64,000 nucleotides of DNA from Agrococcus jejuensis (lineage in GTDB: Bacteria > Actinomycetota > Actinomycetes > Actinomycetales > Microbacteriaceae): NCBI RefSeq assembly GCF_900099705.1, contig NZ_LT629695.1:558001-622000 (forward strand), in the 5' to 3' direction. Every line of letters starts with the position of its first letter. Position 1 is the stretch's first letter. The position numbers and the translations under genes are program-made. The notes beneath the pieces are model-generated. The model made no database searches and was not told the DNA's origin. It saw only the letters and a program-made list of their open reading frames with translations. This document shows, piece by piece, positions 49,930-57,387 of this stretch.

Positions 49930-50724
49930 TCACGCGAGGCGCACGCGCTCCCGCGGGTCGTCGGCGGCATCCTCGGCGAGCGCATCGTCGGCCGCGGCGA
50001 CGACGAGCCGCTCGAGCGTGACCCAGCCGCGCGAGTTCGTCGCCCACGCCGTCTCCTCGGCGTCGATGCCCGTCGCGATGCGCACCATGCTGCCGCGCGG
50101 CGCGAGGTGCGTCGCATCCACGACCCACCACTCCCCGTCGAGGTGCACCTCGGCGACGGCGTGGAAGTCCGGCGGCTGCAGCGCGGGTGCGTAGACGGAT
50201 GCGTAGCGCGCGGGGATGCCGAGCGCGCGGCACAGCGCGATGACGACGTGCGCGTAGTCGCGGCACATGCCGCCGCGCTTGCGCAGCGTCGCGACGGCGC
50301 CGTCATCGAGCGCGGAGCGCATCATGTCGTACTCGAGGTTGCGGGCGACGTACTTGACGATGGCGTCGACGGCGGCCCAGCCCTCCGCCCGACCGAAGCG
50401 CTCGGATGCGAGGTCGCGCAGCTGCTCGACCTCCGCGTAGCGCGACGCGGCGAGGTAGCGACTCGGGTCGTCGTCGACCGCCGACGACGCACTGCCCTCG
50501 ATCGATGCGTCGAACGTGCAGGAGAGCCTGCCGGGACCGGCGGCGAAGCGCAGCTCGCGCGTGCCGTGACGGCCCTCCTGCTCCCTCGAGTCGACAGGCT
50601 GGCCGTCGAGGGCGAGCGTCAACGACTCGTCGATCGCGTGGCCCCTCGACGGCAGCAGCAGCAGCACGAAGTCGGCCTCCTGGTCGACGTCCATGGCGAA
50701 CTGGGCATGCACGGTACGCGTCAC
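49930..50724 (-). CDS. Transglutaminase-like domain protein
   Basis: 264 residues. The N-terminal beta-rich part (FVLLLLPSRGHAIDESLTLA) is followed by a transglutaminase/protease-like core with catalytic Cys in KRGGMCRDYAHVV, His in FHAVAEVHLDGEWWVVDAT, and the Asp just after it. Such cytosolic proteins are thought to be cysteine proteases or amidases. The GTG at 50724 is chosen for the AGGAG 5 nt upstream; the ATG at 50739 has only a C-rich run before it. The C-terminus is acidic and helical. Confidence 0.85.
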   Translation of the reverse strand: MTRTVHAQFAMDVDQEADFVLLLLPSRGHAIDESLTLALDGQPVDSREQEGRHGTRELRFAAGPGRLSCTFDASIEGSASSAVDDDPSRYLAASRYAEVEQLRDLASERFGRAEGWAAVDAIVKYVARNLEYDMMRSALDDGAVATLRKRGGMCRDYAHVVIALCRALGIPARYASVYAPALQPPDFHAVAEVHLDGEWWVVDATHLAPRGSMVRIATGIDAEETAWATNSRGWVTLERLVVAAADDALAEDAADDPRERVRLA

Positions 50725-50783
50725 GGCGACTCCTCGCATCGGGGGGGGTGGGATGGCTGGACGGCGCATGCGCGCCCGGGTGC

Positions 50784-50789
50784 TAGCCT
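50784..50789 (+). promoter_or_regulatory. -10 box (TAGCCT) of tRNA-Arg
   Basis: TAGCCT lies 12 nt before the first base of the tRNA. There is no clear -35. Confidence 0.45.
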
Positions 50790-50801
50790 CGTGTCATCCC
50801 T

Positions 50802-50877
50802 GCCTTCGTAGCTCAGGGGATAGAGCGTCTGCCTCCGGAGCAGAAGGTCGTAGGTTCGAATCCTATCGAGGGCACCA
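50802..50877 (+). tRNA. tRNA-Arg (anticodon CCG)
   Basis: A full cloverleaf. The acceptor GCCTTCG pairs with CGAGGGC with one G-U; the D arm is GCTC..GAGC; the anticodon stem TCTGC/GCAGA closes the loop CTCCGGA with anticodon CCG; the T arm contains GGTTCGAATCC. CCA is encoded at 50875-50877. It reads the CGG codon, frequent in this genome. Confidence 0.97.
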
Positions 50878-50926
50878 CAGCCGGTGGACCGCGTGTCGCG
50901 GACCGGCTCGCTCCCGCCAGGCGGGC

Positions 50927-52168
50927 TCAGATCGCGGCGGCACCCGCGACCGGCGTCGGCGTCGCCGCCGCGCGGAACGCGGGATGCGCGAGCGACAGCG
51001 CGAAGGCGCCGACGAGCACCGCGCCGAACGCGATGAGCGGTGCCATCGTGCCGATGCCGAGCAGCACCGTGCCGACCGGCGGGCCGACGACGACGCCGAG
51101 CACCGTCATGGTGCCCATGAGCAGCTGCGTGGTCGACCGGTCGCGCGTGACGGCACCCGCCGCGCGGGCGATGCCCGGCAGCGCCAGCCCGACCCCGACG
51201 CCCGAGAGCACGATCGCGGCCAGCACGGCGAGAAGACCGTCGGCGATCGCCAGCCCGCCGACGCCGACGGCCGCGAACGCGAGGCCGACGCGGACGAGCA
51301 CGGCACCGCGGCGAGCGACCCGCGCGATGCGCGTCTGGGCGACGACCGCGGCGAGGCCGCCGGCCAGCAGCACCCATCCCGTCGCGAATCCCGTCATGGG
51401 CGCGTCGAGGTCGAAGCGCTCGTGCAGCACGAAGCCGAGCACGATCTGCACGCACGCGACGCTCGCGAGCAATGCGAGCGCCGCGACCGCGAAGGGCCAC
51501 GTGCGCGCATCCACCAGCGAGCGCGCCGACTTCGTCGCGGGCTCGCCCGCCGGCGCGGCACGGATGCCGCGAGGTACGCCCAGCGCGACGGCGAGGGCGC
51601 CGATGCCGAGCAGCAGCGGGGATGCCGCCACGGGCACCAGCGCGCCGAACGACGACAGGCCGCCGCCGAGACCGACGCCGACGACGATCGAGATGCCCTG
51701 CACGGATGCGATGCCCGCCAGGCCTCGCATGCGCCATGCGTCGTCCTGCGTCGCGTCGATGACGAGGCGGGCGGCGGGCACGATCGCGGCGATGCAGGCG
51801 CCGAGCGCCAGACCGCGCAGCGCGACAAGCGCGATGACGACGACCCAGGTGGGGATGCCGACGCGCGGCGCGAGCATGACGAGCACTGCGACGACCGTCA
51901 TGGCGGCGGTCGCGATGAGCATCGCCGAGACGATCGGGCCGCGGGCACCGTGGCGGTGCACCACGCGCATCCACGTCGGCGCGGCGACGAGCATCATCGC
52001 GGCGGACGCAGCGACCGCGACGCCGACGTGCCAGGGCTCGAGGCCGAGCTCGAGCACGAGCGGCGCCGTCGCGGGCTGCATCGTCATCTGCGCGAACGAT
52101 GCGAGCAGCACGGCCGCGAGCGCGGCGGCGAGCGGCGCGCGACCTCCCACGGAGCTCGGAGCGTTCAT
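50927..52168 (-). CDS. MFS transporter
   Basis: 413 residues with about 12 TM helices. The loop 2-3 motif is reduced (PTWMRVVHRHGARGP), and a central cytosolic linker (GVPRGIRAAPAGEPATKSAR) splits two six-helix halves. It is a drug- or metabolite-exporter type; the substrate cannot be read. It diverges from a TetR-type regulator, with a palindrome 28 bp before its ATG, so it is probably the regulated target. Confidence 0.88.
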   Translation of the reverse strand: MNAPSSVGGRAPLAAALAAVLLASFAQMTMQPATAPLVLELGLEPWHVGVAVAASAAMMLVAAPTWMRVVHRHGARGPIVSAMLIATAAMTVVAVLVMLAPRVGIPTWVVVIALVALRGLALGACIAAIVPAARLVIDATQDDAWRMRGLAGIASVQGISIVVGVGLGGGLSSFGALVPVAASPLLLGIGALAVALGVPRGIRAAPAGEPATKSARSLVDARTWPFAVAALALLASVACVQIVLGFVLHERFDLDAPMTGFATGWVLLAGGLAAVVAQTRIARVARRGAVLVRVGLAFAAVGVGGLAIADGLLAVLAAIVLSGVGVGLALPGIARAAGAVTRDRSTTQLLMGTMTVLGVVVGPPVGTVLLGIGTMAPLIAFGAVLVGAFALSLAHPAFRAAATPTPVAGAAAI

Positions 52169-52195
52169 GGAGCCTGCACTCTCGGACGAATGGTA

Positions 52196-52206
52196 GAACG
52201 ACGTTC
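52196..52206. promoter_or_regulatory. Operator-like palindrome between MFS and TetR genes
   Basis: GAACG-A-CGTTC is a perfect inverted repeat, flanked by GGTAG (52192-52196) and CTACC (52216-52220) as wider arms. It lies 28 bp upstream of the MFS start, where a TetR dimer would block transcription. Confidence 0.45.
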
Positions 52207-52291
52207 GAATGCAGGCTACCGCGTCGAAGCGCTTGCGTCACTCCGTCGCGAGCCGAATGCGGCACACTGGGCGCTGACGACGGGGAGGGTG

Positions 52292-52972
52292 ATGATCGAC
52301 GACGCGCCCTTCCACGTGGGCCTGACGCCCGAGCGCATCGTCGCGGAGGCGGTCGCACTGACGCGCGAGACGCACCTCATGGGGTGGTCGGTGCGCGATC
52401 TCGCCCGCCGGCTCGACGTCGCCGCATCCGTGCTGTACCACCACGTCGGCGGCAAGGACGTCATCGTGCGCCGCGTCGTCGAGCATGTGCTCGACCAGAC
52501 TGCGATCCCGGACCCGACCCTCGCGTGGCAGGACTGGTTCCGTGCCGTGATCCTGCCCTCGCGCGACATCATCGCGGCCCACCCGGGCGTCGCGCAGTGG
52601 CTGCTGCTGCACGGACCCTCGCTCACGCTGCTCGAGCCGTCGGTCGAGGCGGGCGTCGCGACGCTGCAGCGTGCGGGCTTCGGCGACCGCGCGGCGCTCG
52701 CCTACGCCGCGCTGCTGAACAACACCCTCTCGGCGGTCGCGATGGGCGACGAGCGCAGGCTCATCGCCGGCGACGAGCCCGAGGACCACGCGGCGATGCT
52801 GGCCGACCTCCAGACGAGCGACTCCGAAGCGATCGCGCTCATCGGCGCGACGCTCGTCGAGCCGTTCATCGGCGACGCCCAAGCCGTACGCGCCGCAGAC
52901 GCCGCCTACTTCTCGTTCATCCTCGAGACGACGATCGCGGGCCTCGAGACGCTGCTCGACCCAGAGCCGTGA
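52292..52972 (+). CDS. TetR family transcriptional regulator
   Basis: About 226 residues. The HTH is LTPERIVAEAVALTRETHLM with SVRDLARRLDVAASVLYHHV, and the ligand domain resembles TetR_C (AHPGVAQWLLLHGP, AYAALLNNTLSAV). The ATG at 52292 has GGGGAGG a few bases upstream; a longer reading from 52189 would include the operator region. It diverges from the MFS gene and overlaps the glycosylase gene downstream (GTGA). Confidence 0.9.
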   Translation: MIDDAPFHVGLTPERIVAEAVALTRETHLMGWSVRDLARRLDVAASVLYHHVGGKDVIVRRVVEHVLDQTAIPDPTLAWQDWFRAVILPSRDIIAAHPGVAQWLLLHGPSLTLLEPSVEAGVATLQRAGFGDRAALAYAALLNNTLSAVAMGDERRLIAGDEPEDHAAMLADLQTSDSEAIALIGATLVEPFIGDAQAVRAADAAYFSFILETTIAGLETLLDPEP

Positions 52973-53610
52973 CGCGGCCCGACCGCGCCTGGCTCGCGCG
53001 CGACCCCGTCGTCGTCGCTCCCCTGCTGCTCGGCGCGACGCTCGCGCACGACACCGCCGAGGGTCGCGTCGCGATCCGCATCACCGAGGTCGAGGCGTAC
53101 CGCGGCGCCGACGACCCGGGCGCGCACTCCTTCCGCGGCCGCACGGCGCGCAACGCGACGATGTTCGGCGACGCCGGGCACCTCTACGCGTACTTCACCT
53201 ACGGGATGCACCACGCGATCAACGTCGTCGCGGGCGAGCGCGAGGGCTTCGGCATCCTCGTGCGCGCCGGCGCGGTCGTGGAGGGCGAGCCGCTCGCTCG
53301 GAGGCGGCGCGAGGCGAAGCCGAGGCGCTCGCCGATCGTCGAGCTCGCGCGCGGACCGGGCAACGTGGCGCAGGCGCTCGGCGCGACGCTCGCCGACGAC
53401 GGTGCCGACCTGCTGGGCGACGGCCCGTGGACGCTCGCGGTCGACGGCCCGCTGCCGACGCATCCGCTGCCCCACCGCACGGGCCCGCGCGTCGGCGTCT
53501 CGGGCGACGGCGGCGACGGCACGCGGTTCCCGTGGCGGTGCTGGCTGCCCGACGAGCCGAGCGTCTCGGCCTACCGGGCGGCGACGCCCAGGCGGCGTCA
53601 GGCCACGTAG
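52969..53610 (+). CDS. Alkyladenine (3-methyladenine) DNA glycosylase, AAG/MPG family
   Basis: 213 residues with the AAG family core: ITEVEAYRGADDPGAHSFRG, including the catalytic Glu and the Tyr that intercalates, ARNATMFGDAGHLYAYFTYG, and GPGNVAQALG. It removes alkylated or deaminated purines from DNA. The GTG overlaps the TetR stop (GTGA). Its last 13 bases overlap the end of the convergent cupin gene. Confidence 0.93.
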   Translation: MTRPDRAWLARDPVVVAPLLLGATLAHDTAEGRVAIRITEVEAYRGADDPGAHSFRGRTARNATMFGDAGHLYAYFTYGMHHAINVVAGEREGFGILVRAGAVVEGEPLARRRREAKPRRSPIVELARGPGNVAQALGATLADDGADLLGDGPWTLAVDGPLPTHPLPHRTGPRVGVSGDGGDGTRFPWRCWLPDEPSVSAYRAATPRRRQAT

Positions 53611-53924
53611 ACCTTCGTGAGGGACTCGTGCACCGTCCACTCGGTGCGCTCCCCCGCGTCCAGCGTCACGAGGTCGCCGGCTGCGACGTCGATGGCCTCG
53701 CCATCGGCGAAGCGGATGCGGGCGCTGCCCGAGAGCACCACGAACGCCTCGTCGACCTCCACGTCGGTCGCGACCCCCGCCGTCATGCGCCACACGCCGA
53801 CCTCGACCTCGCCGATCGTCGCGAGCGCGACGGATCCCGCCGACGGCGCACCCTCGACGACATCCGTCGCAGGCAGCGGCTCGAGCGGCACGGCGACGTC
53901 GGCGAGCCGCACGACGCGGCTCAC
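53598..53924 (-). CDS. Small cupin-domain protein (DUF861-type)
   Basis: 108 residues forming one cupin barrel (GVWRMTAGVATDVEVDEAFV, LSGSARIRFADGEAIDVAAG, TEWTVHESLTKVYVA). The metal-binding His of the first cupin motif are largely replaced, as in the (S)-ureidoglycine-aminohydrolase-like DUF861 group. It overlaps the FAD oxidoreductase stop (GTGA), a pairing often seen for amine-oxidising FAD enzymes. Function is not known. Confidence 0.82.
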   Translation of the reverse strand: MSRVVRLADVAVPLEPLPATDVVEGAPSAGSVALATIGEVEVGVWRMTAGVATDVEVDEAFVVLSGSARIRFADGEAIDVAAGDLVTLDAGERTEWTVHESLTKVYVA

Positions 53925-55327
53925 GAGTCGAATCCCAGGCCGAGCGCGTCGAGCGTCTGCAGCAAGGCGTTGCGGCGGCCGCCGTTGTGGTCGGCACGGT
54001 CGAGCGACCAGCGCGTCGCCTGGATGCCGGCCGACGCGAACGGCTCGGGCGGGAACGGGATCGACGGCTGCCGCACCATCTGCAGCTGCGTGCGCTCGGA
54101 CTCCACGCCCGTGAGCCGGTCGAGGCACACGTCGGCCGCGAAGCGCGTCGCCGCGACGCCGAGGCCCGTGAACCCGTTGGCGTAGGCCACCTTGCCGCCG
54201 CGCGCGAGCCCGTACTGGGCGCAGAAGCGCGTCGACGTGTCGATGACGCCCGCCCAGCGGTACGCGAAGCGCACGTCCTCGAGCTGCGGGAACGTCGTGA
54301 GGAAGTGGGCAGCGAGCCGGTCGAACGACGCCTGCCGACGCTCGTGGTGCGGGCGGATGCGGCCGCCGTAGAAGTAGACGGCGTCGTAGCCGCCCCACAC
54401 GATGCGGTCGTCGGCCGTGAGCCGGTAGTAGTGGAACTGGTTCGCCGCATCCGAGATGCCGCGGCGGTTGCCCCAGCCGATCGCCGCCTTCTGCTCGGCG
54501 GTGAGCGGCTCGGTCGCGAGCACGTAGTCGTAGACCGGCACCGTCGAGAGGCGGTCGCGCTTCAGCAGGCTCGGGAAGGCGTTGGTCGCGAGCATCGCGC
54601 GCGGCGCGCGCACGCTGCCGCCGCCCGTGTGCACCGTGACGCCGTCGTCGTCGGAGTCGATCGAGATGGCCTTGGTGCGCTCGAACAGCTCGACGCCGCG
54701 GTCGGCGCACGCGCGAGCGAGCTCATGCACGAGGCGACCGGGATGCACGAGCGCCGTGCCGGTGCGATCGAGGTAGCCGCCGAGGAACGTGGGCGAGTCG
54801 AGCTCGGCGCGCGTCTGCTCGGCGCTGAGGAAGACGCCACGGTCCTCGATCGCCTCGGTGCGCAGCCAGTCGACCTGGTGCGGCTCGGTCGCGACCGTCA
54901 GCGAGCCCGTGCGCTCCCACTCGACGTCGAGGCCGAGGCGCTCGATGTCCGCGCCCATGCCGTCGAGGTTCCCGATGCCGAGGCGCTCGAGCTCGTCGAG
55001 CTCTGCGGGCCAGCGGGCCTCGCCGTTCGCGCGGCCGTGCGTGAGGGAGGCGTCGCAGAAGCCGCCGTTGCGGCCCGACGCCGCCCAGCCGAGGCGATGC
55101 GCCTCGACGACGACGACCTTCGTGCCTGGCTCGCGCTCGACCGCCTTCAGCGCCGTCCAGAGCCCCAGGTAGCCACCGCCCACGACGACGAGGTCGGCGC
55201 GCACGTGCGACGTGAGCCGCGGATGCCGCTGCGACGGCATGTCGAGCCACACCGAGCCCTCCTGCGCGGGGGCGAGGGCGCGAGCGACGAGCGCGGGATC
55301 GACGGATGCGTCGAACGTGGTCTCCAT
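53921..55327 (-). CDS. FAD-dependent oxidoreductase (DAO/PuuB-like)
   Basis: 468 residues of the D-amino-acid-oxidase superfamily. FAD-binding VRADLVVVGGGYLGLWTALK sits at about 42-61, then AASGRNGGFCDASLTHG, where the Cys or His may bind flavin, and the C-terminal FTGLGVAATRFAADV. Overall build resembles gamma-glutamylputrescine oxidase and related amine oxidases. It forms a two-gene unit with the cupin gene. TAGGCT lies 6 nt before the ATG. The substrate is likely an amine or N-methyl amino acid (inference). Confidence 0.88.
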   Translation of the reverse strand: METTFDASVDPALVARALAPAQEGSVWLDMPSQRHPRLTSHVRADLVVVGGGYLGLWTALKAVEREPGTKVVVVEAHRLGWAASGRNGGFCDASLTHGRANGEARWPAELDELERLGIGNLDGMGADIERLGLDVEWERTGSLTVATEPHQVDWLRTEAIEDRGVFLSAEQTRAELDSPTFLGGYLDRTGTALVHPGRLVHELARACADRGVELFERTKAISIDSDDDGVTVHTGGGSVRAPRAMLATNAFPSLLKRDRLSTVPVYDYVLATEPLTAEQKAAIGWGNRRGISDAANQFHYYRLTADDRIVWGGYDAVYFYGGRIRPHHERRQASFDRLAAHFLTTFPQLEDVRFAYRWAGVIDTSTRFCAQYGLARGGKVAYANGFTGLGVAATRFAADVCLDRLTGVESERTQLQMVRQPSIPFPPEPFASAGIQATRWSLDRADHNGGRRNALLQTLDALGLGFDS

Positions 55328-55333
55328 GAGCGG

Positions 55334-55339
55334 AGCCTA
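55334..55339 (-). promoter_or_regulatory. -10 box (TAGGCT) of the FAD oxidoreductase gene, leaderless
   Basis: TAGGCT ends 6 nt before the ATG at 55327. Confidence 0.5.
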
Positions 55340-55371
55340 AGACAGCTGCGCTGCCTGCGGGTGAGGGCAGG

Positions 55372-56655
55372 TCACGCGGGCGGCAGCAGCGTGCCGCTCG
55401 GGGCCGGCGACAGCGGGATGCGGGCCAGCAGCAGCGCCACGACGGTGCCGACGACGCCCGCGGCGGCGAGCGGGAGGTCCATGCCGAACGTCATGATCGC
55501 GAACGGCGGCGCGATGAACACCACGATCGCGACGATCGTGCGCCACGCGGGCGGCGACTCCCCCAGCGCCTGCACGCGCTCGAACCGCGTGAGCGGGATC
55601 GACAGCAGCGACACGAGCACGAGCACGAGCAGGAAGAACGGGATGCGCTCGAGCCACCACTGCGCCGTGCCGGGCGTCGAGAGCGGGAAGGGCAGCACGA
55701 GCTGCACGCCGATCATCACCATGATGAGCGGCAGGTGCCACAGGTACACCGTCATGAGACGCGACCCCATGAGCAGCACGAAGCCCTGCGCGGGTCGCAG
55801 CCGCATGAGCGCCGTGAGCGGGCGATGCAGCAGCTGCAGCAGGCACGCCTGCGCGATGCCGAGCAGCAGCAGCGGCACCGTGGGCGGGAACTGGTTCGAC
55901 AGCATGTTCGTGGAGTAGTCGCCCACGCGCACGACGACGAGCAGGATCGCGTACGCGACGACGACGACGAGCGCGAGCTGCCACCAGCGGCGCGCGGCGA
56001 ACCAGCCGTCGTGCATCCAGAATCCGAGCTGCTGCACCGCGAGCCACACGAACGCGACGTTCGGCAGGCCCGCGAGCGGCTCGTCGACGAGGATGCGCAC
56101 GAGGTCCGTGAGGCACGCGGCGGCGATGAGCACGGCCAGCGTGGTCTTGGGGCGACGCTCGTGCCACTCGATGAGCACGGGCGCGAGCGCCTGCACGAGC
56201 ATGTACGACGCGAGGAACCACAGCGGCGAGCCGACGCCCACGGCGACGCCGTCGACGAACGCGGGGTCGACGGGCAGCAGCGCCGCGACGCCCAGCACGA
56301 TCGTGAAGAAGACGAACAGCGGCAGCGACGGGCGTGCGAGGCGGGCGAGGCGCACGCGTGCGAACTCCTCGGGGTCGCCGCCGCGGCGCCGCGCGCTGCG
56401 GAAGCCCGCGGCCGACGCGAAGCCGCCGACGACGAAGAACAGCGGCATGATGAGGCCGAACCACGTCGCCGCGGGGAACCACGTCTGCAGCTCGAGCGTG
56501 CGCTCGAGCGAGATGCCCTCGTCGCTCACCGAGACGCCCGCGAAGAGCAGGTGCACGACGATGACGAGCAGCACGCACACGACGCGCGCGAGGTCGAGCG
56601 TGAGGTCGCGCTTGGCGAGCTTCGCCTCGGCGGCGGCGCGTGCGTCGGTGGTCAC
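55372..56655 (-). CDS. Membrane acyltransferase family 3 protein
   Basis: 427 residues with about 11 TM helices. The family 3 N-terminus (LDLARVVCVLLVIVVHLLF with the catalytic His) and the PLFFVVGGFASAAGFRSARR arginine-rich turn are visible, as is the later TVYLWHLPLIMVMI. Such proteins O-acylate exported sugars, peptidoglycan or lipids. No polysaccharide genes are near. The GTG at 56655 has TACAGT 6 nt upstream. Confidence 0.88.
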   Translation of the reverse strand: MTTDARAAAEAKLAKRDLTLDLARVVCVLLVIVVHLLFAGVSVSDEGISLERTLELQTWFPAATWFGLIMPLFFVVGGFASAAGFRSARRRGGDPEEFARVRLARLARPSLPLFVFFTIVLGVAALLPVDPAFVDGVAVGVGSPLWFLASYMLVQALAPVLIEWHERRPKTTLAVLIAAACLTDLVRILVDEPLAGLPNVAFVWLAVQQLGFWMHDGWFAARRWWQLALVVVVAYAILLVVVRVGDYSTNMLSNQFPPTVPLLLLGIAQACLLQLLHRPLTALMRLRPAQGFVLLMGSRLMTVYLWHLPLIMVMIGVQLVLPFPLSTPGTAQWWLERIPFFLLVLVLVSLLSIPLTRFERVQALGESPPAWRTIVAIVVFIAPPFAIMTFGMDLPLAAAGVVGTVVALLLARIPLSPAPSGTLLPPA

Positions 56656-56661
56656 GCGGTC

Positions 56662-56667
56662 ACTGTA
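56662..56667 (-). promoter_or_regulatory. -10 box (TACAGT) of the acyltransferase gene, leaderless
   Basis: TACAGT ends 6 nt before the GTG at 56655. Confidence 0.45.
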
Positions 56668-56730
56668 CGACGCCGCGTGCGCGGAACCTGGGATGTCGAC
56701 CCTCGCGCGAGGCCCGCATCCTGGACTCGA

Positions 56731-56749
56731 CATACCCCCAAGGGGTATG
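56731..56749. promoter_or_regulatory. CsoR operator, CATACCCC-N3-GGGGTATG
   Basis: A perfect inverted repeat with 8-bp arms and a 3-bp centre, the known CsoR-type box (ATACCCC..GGGGTAT). It lies 10 bp before the csoR start and overlaps the likely -10 box TATGGT (56746-56751), which is itself 7 nt from the ATG. Apo-CsoR would cover the promoter; Cu(I) would release it. Confidence 0.9.
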
Positions 56750-56751
56750 GT
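56746..56751 (+). promoter_or_regulatory. -10 box (TATGGT) of csoR-copZ-copA, leaderless
   Basis: TATGGT ends 7 nt before the csoR ATG and shares 4 bp with the right arm of the operator. Confidence 0.5.
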
Positions 56752-56758
56752 GGGCGGC

Positions 56759-57052
56759 ATGGAGCAGCACAGCCACGGCTACGCCGAGGACAAGCAGGCG
56801 ATCCTCCGCAGGCTCAAGCGAGCCGAGGGCCAGGTGCGCGGCATCGCGCGCATGGTCGAGGAGGACACGTACTGCATCGACATCCTCACGCAGGTCTCCG
56901 CCGCCACCAAGGCGCTCGAGACCGTCGCGCTGCAGCTGCTCGACGACCACCTGGCGCACTGCGTCGCCGAGGCCGCGAGGTCCGGGGGCACGGTCGCCGA
57001 CGAGAAGATCCGCGAGGCGAGCGAGGCCATCGGCCGGCTCGTCCGCTCGTGA
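56759..57052 (+). CDS. csoR: Copper-sensing repressor CsoR
   Basis: 97 residues, all-helical CsoR/RcnR fold (AILRRLKRAEGQVRGIARMV). The Cu(I) ligands Cys39, His64 and Cys68 have the same spacing (25 and 4) as Cys36, His61 and Cys65 of mycobacterial CsoR. It binds the operator just upstream and should repress its own operon with copZ and copA until copper binds. The track of basic residues for DNA binding is intact. Confidence 0.95.
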   Translation: MEQHSHGYAEDKQAILRRLKRAEGQVRGIARMVEEDTYCIDILTQVSAATKALETVALQLLDDHLAHCVAEAARSGGTVADEKIREASEAIGRLVRS

Positions 57053-57066
57053 CGAGAGGAATCCCC

Positions 57067-57387
57067 ATGCAGCAGGACGTCGAGATCACCACCGCCCCGC
57101 AGGCGCCTGAGCAGTCCGGATGCTGCGGCGGAGGATGCTGCGGTGGCGGCGCCGCCGAGACGGCAGCCCCCGCGCAGACCCAGGACTTCGCCGTGACCGG
57201 CATGACGTGCGGCCACTGCGTCTCGTCCGTGACCGAGGAGCTCGGCGCCATCGCCGGCGTGCGCGGCGTCGAGGTCGACCTCGTCGCGGGCGGCACCTCC
57301 ACCGTGCGCGTCGACGCCGACGGCCCCCTCGACGTCGCGGCCGTGCGCGCCGCGGTCGACGAGGCCGGCTACACGCTCGTCGGCTGA
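57067..57387 (+). CDS. copZ: Copper chaperone CopZ-like with Cys-rich N-terminus
   Basis: 106 residues. The C-terminal 66 form a heavy-metal-associated domain with FAVTGMTCGHCVSSV (Cys48, Cys51). The N-terminal 35 carry an extra cluster CC-GGG-CC (Cys19, 20, 24, 25) in a Gly/Ala/Pro linker, which is not part of the usual 68-70-residue CopZ. It carries Cu(I) to the CopA pump encoded next (TGATG overlap). AGAGGA precedes the ATG. Confidence 0.92.
   Translation: MQQDVEITTAPQAPEQSGCCGGGCCGGGAAETAAPAQTQDFAVTGMTCGHCVSSVTEELGAIAGVRGVEVDLVAGGTSTVRVDADGPLDVAAVRAAVDEAGYTLVG

Noticed and set aside
46917..50021. A 1034-codon plus-strand open frame
   Set aside because: Antisense to argS and DUF2993; those two genes have clear family motifs.
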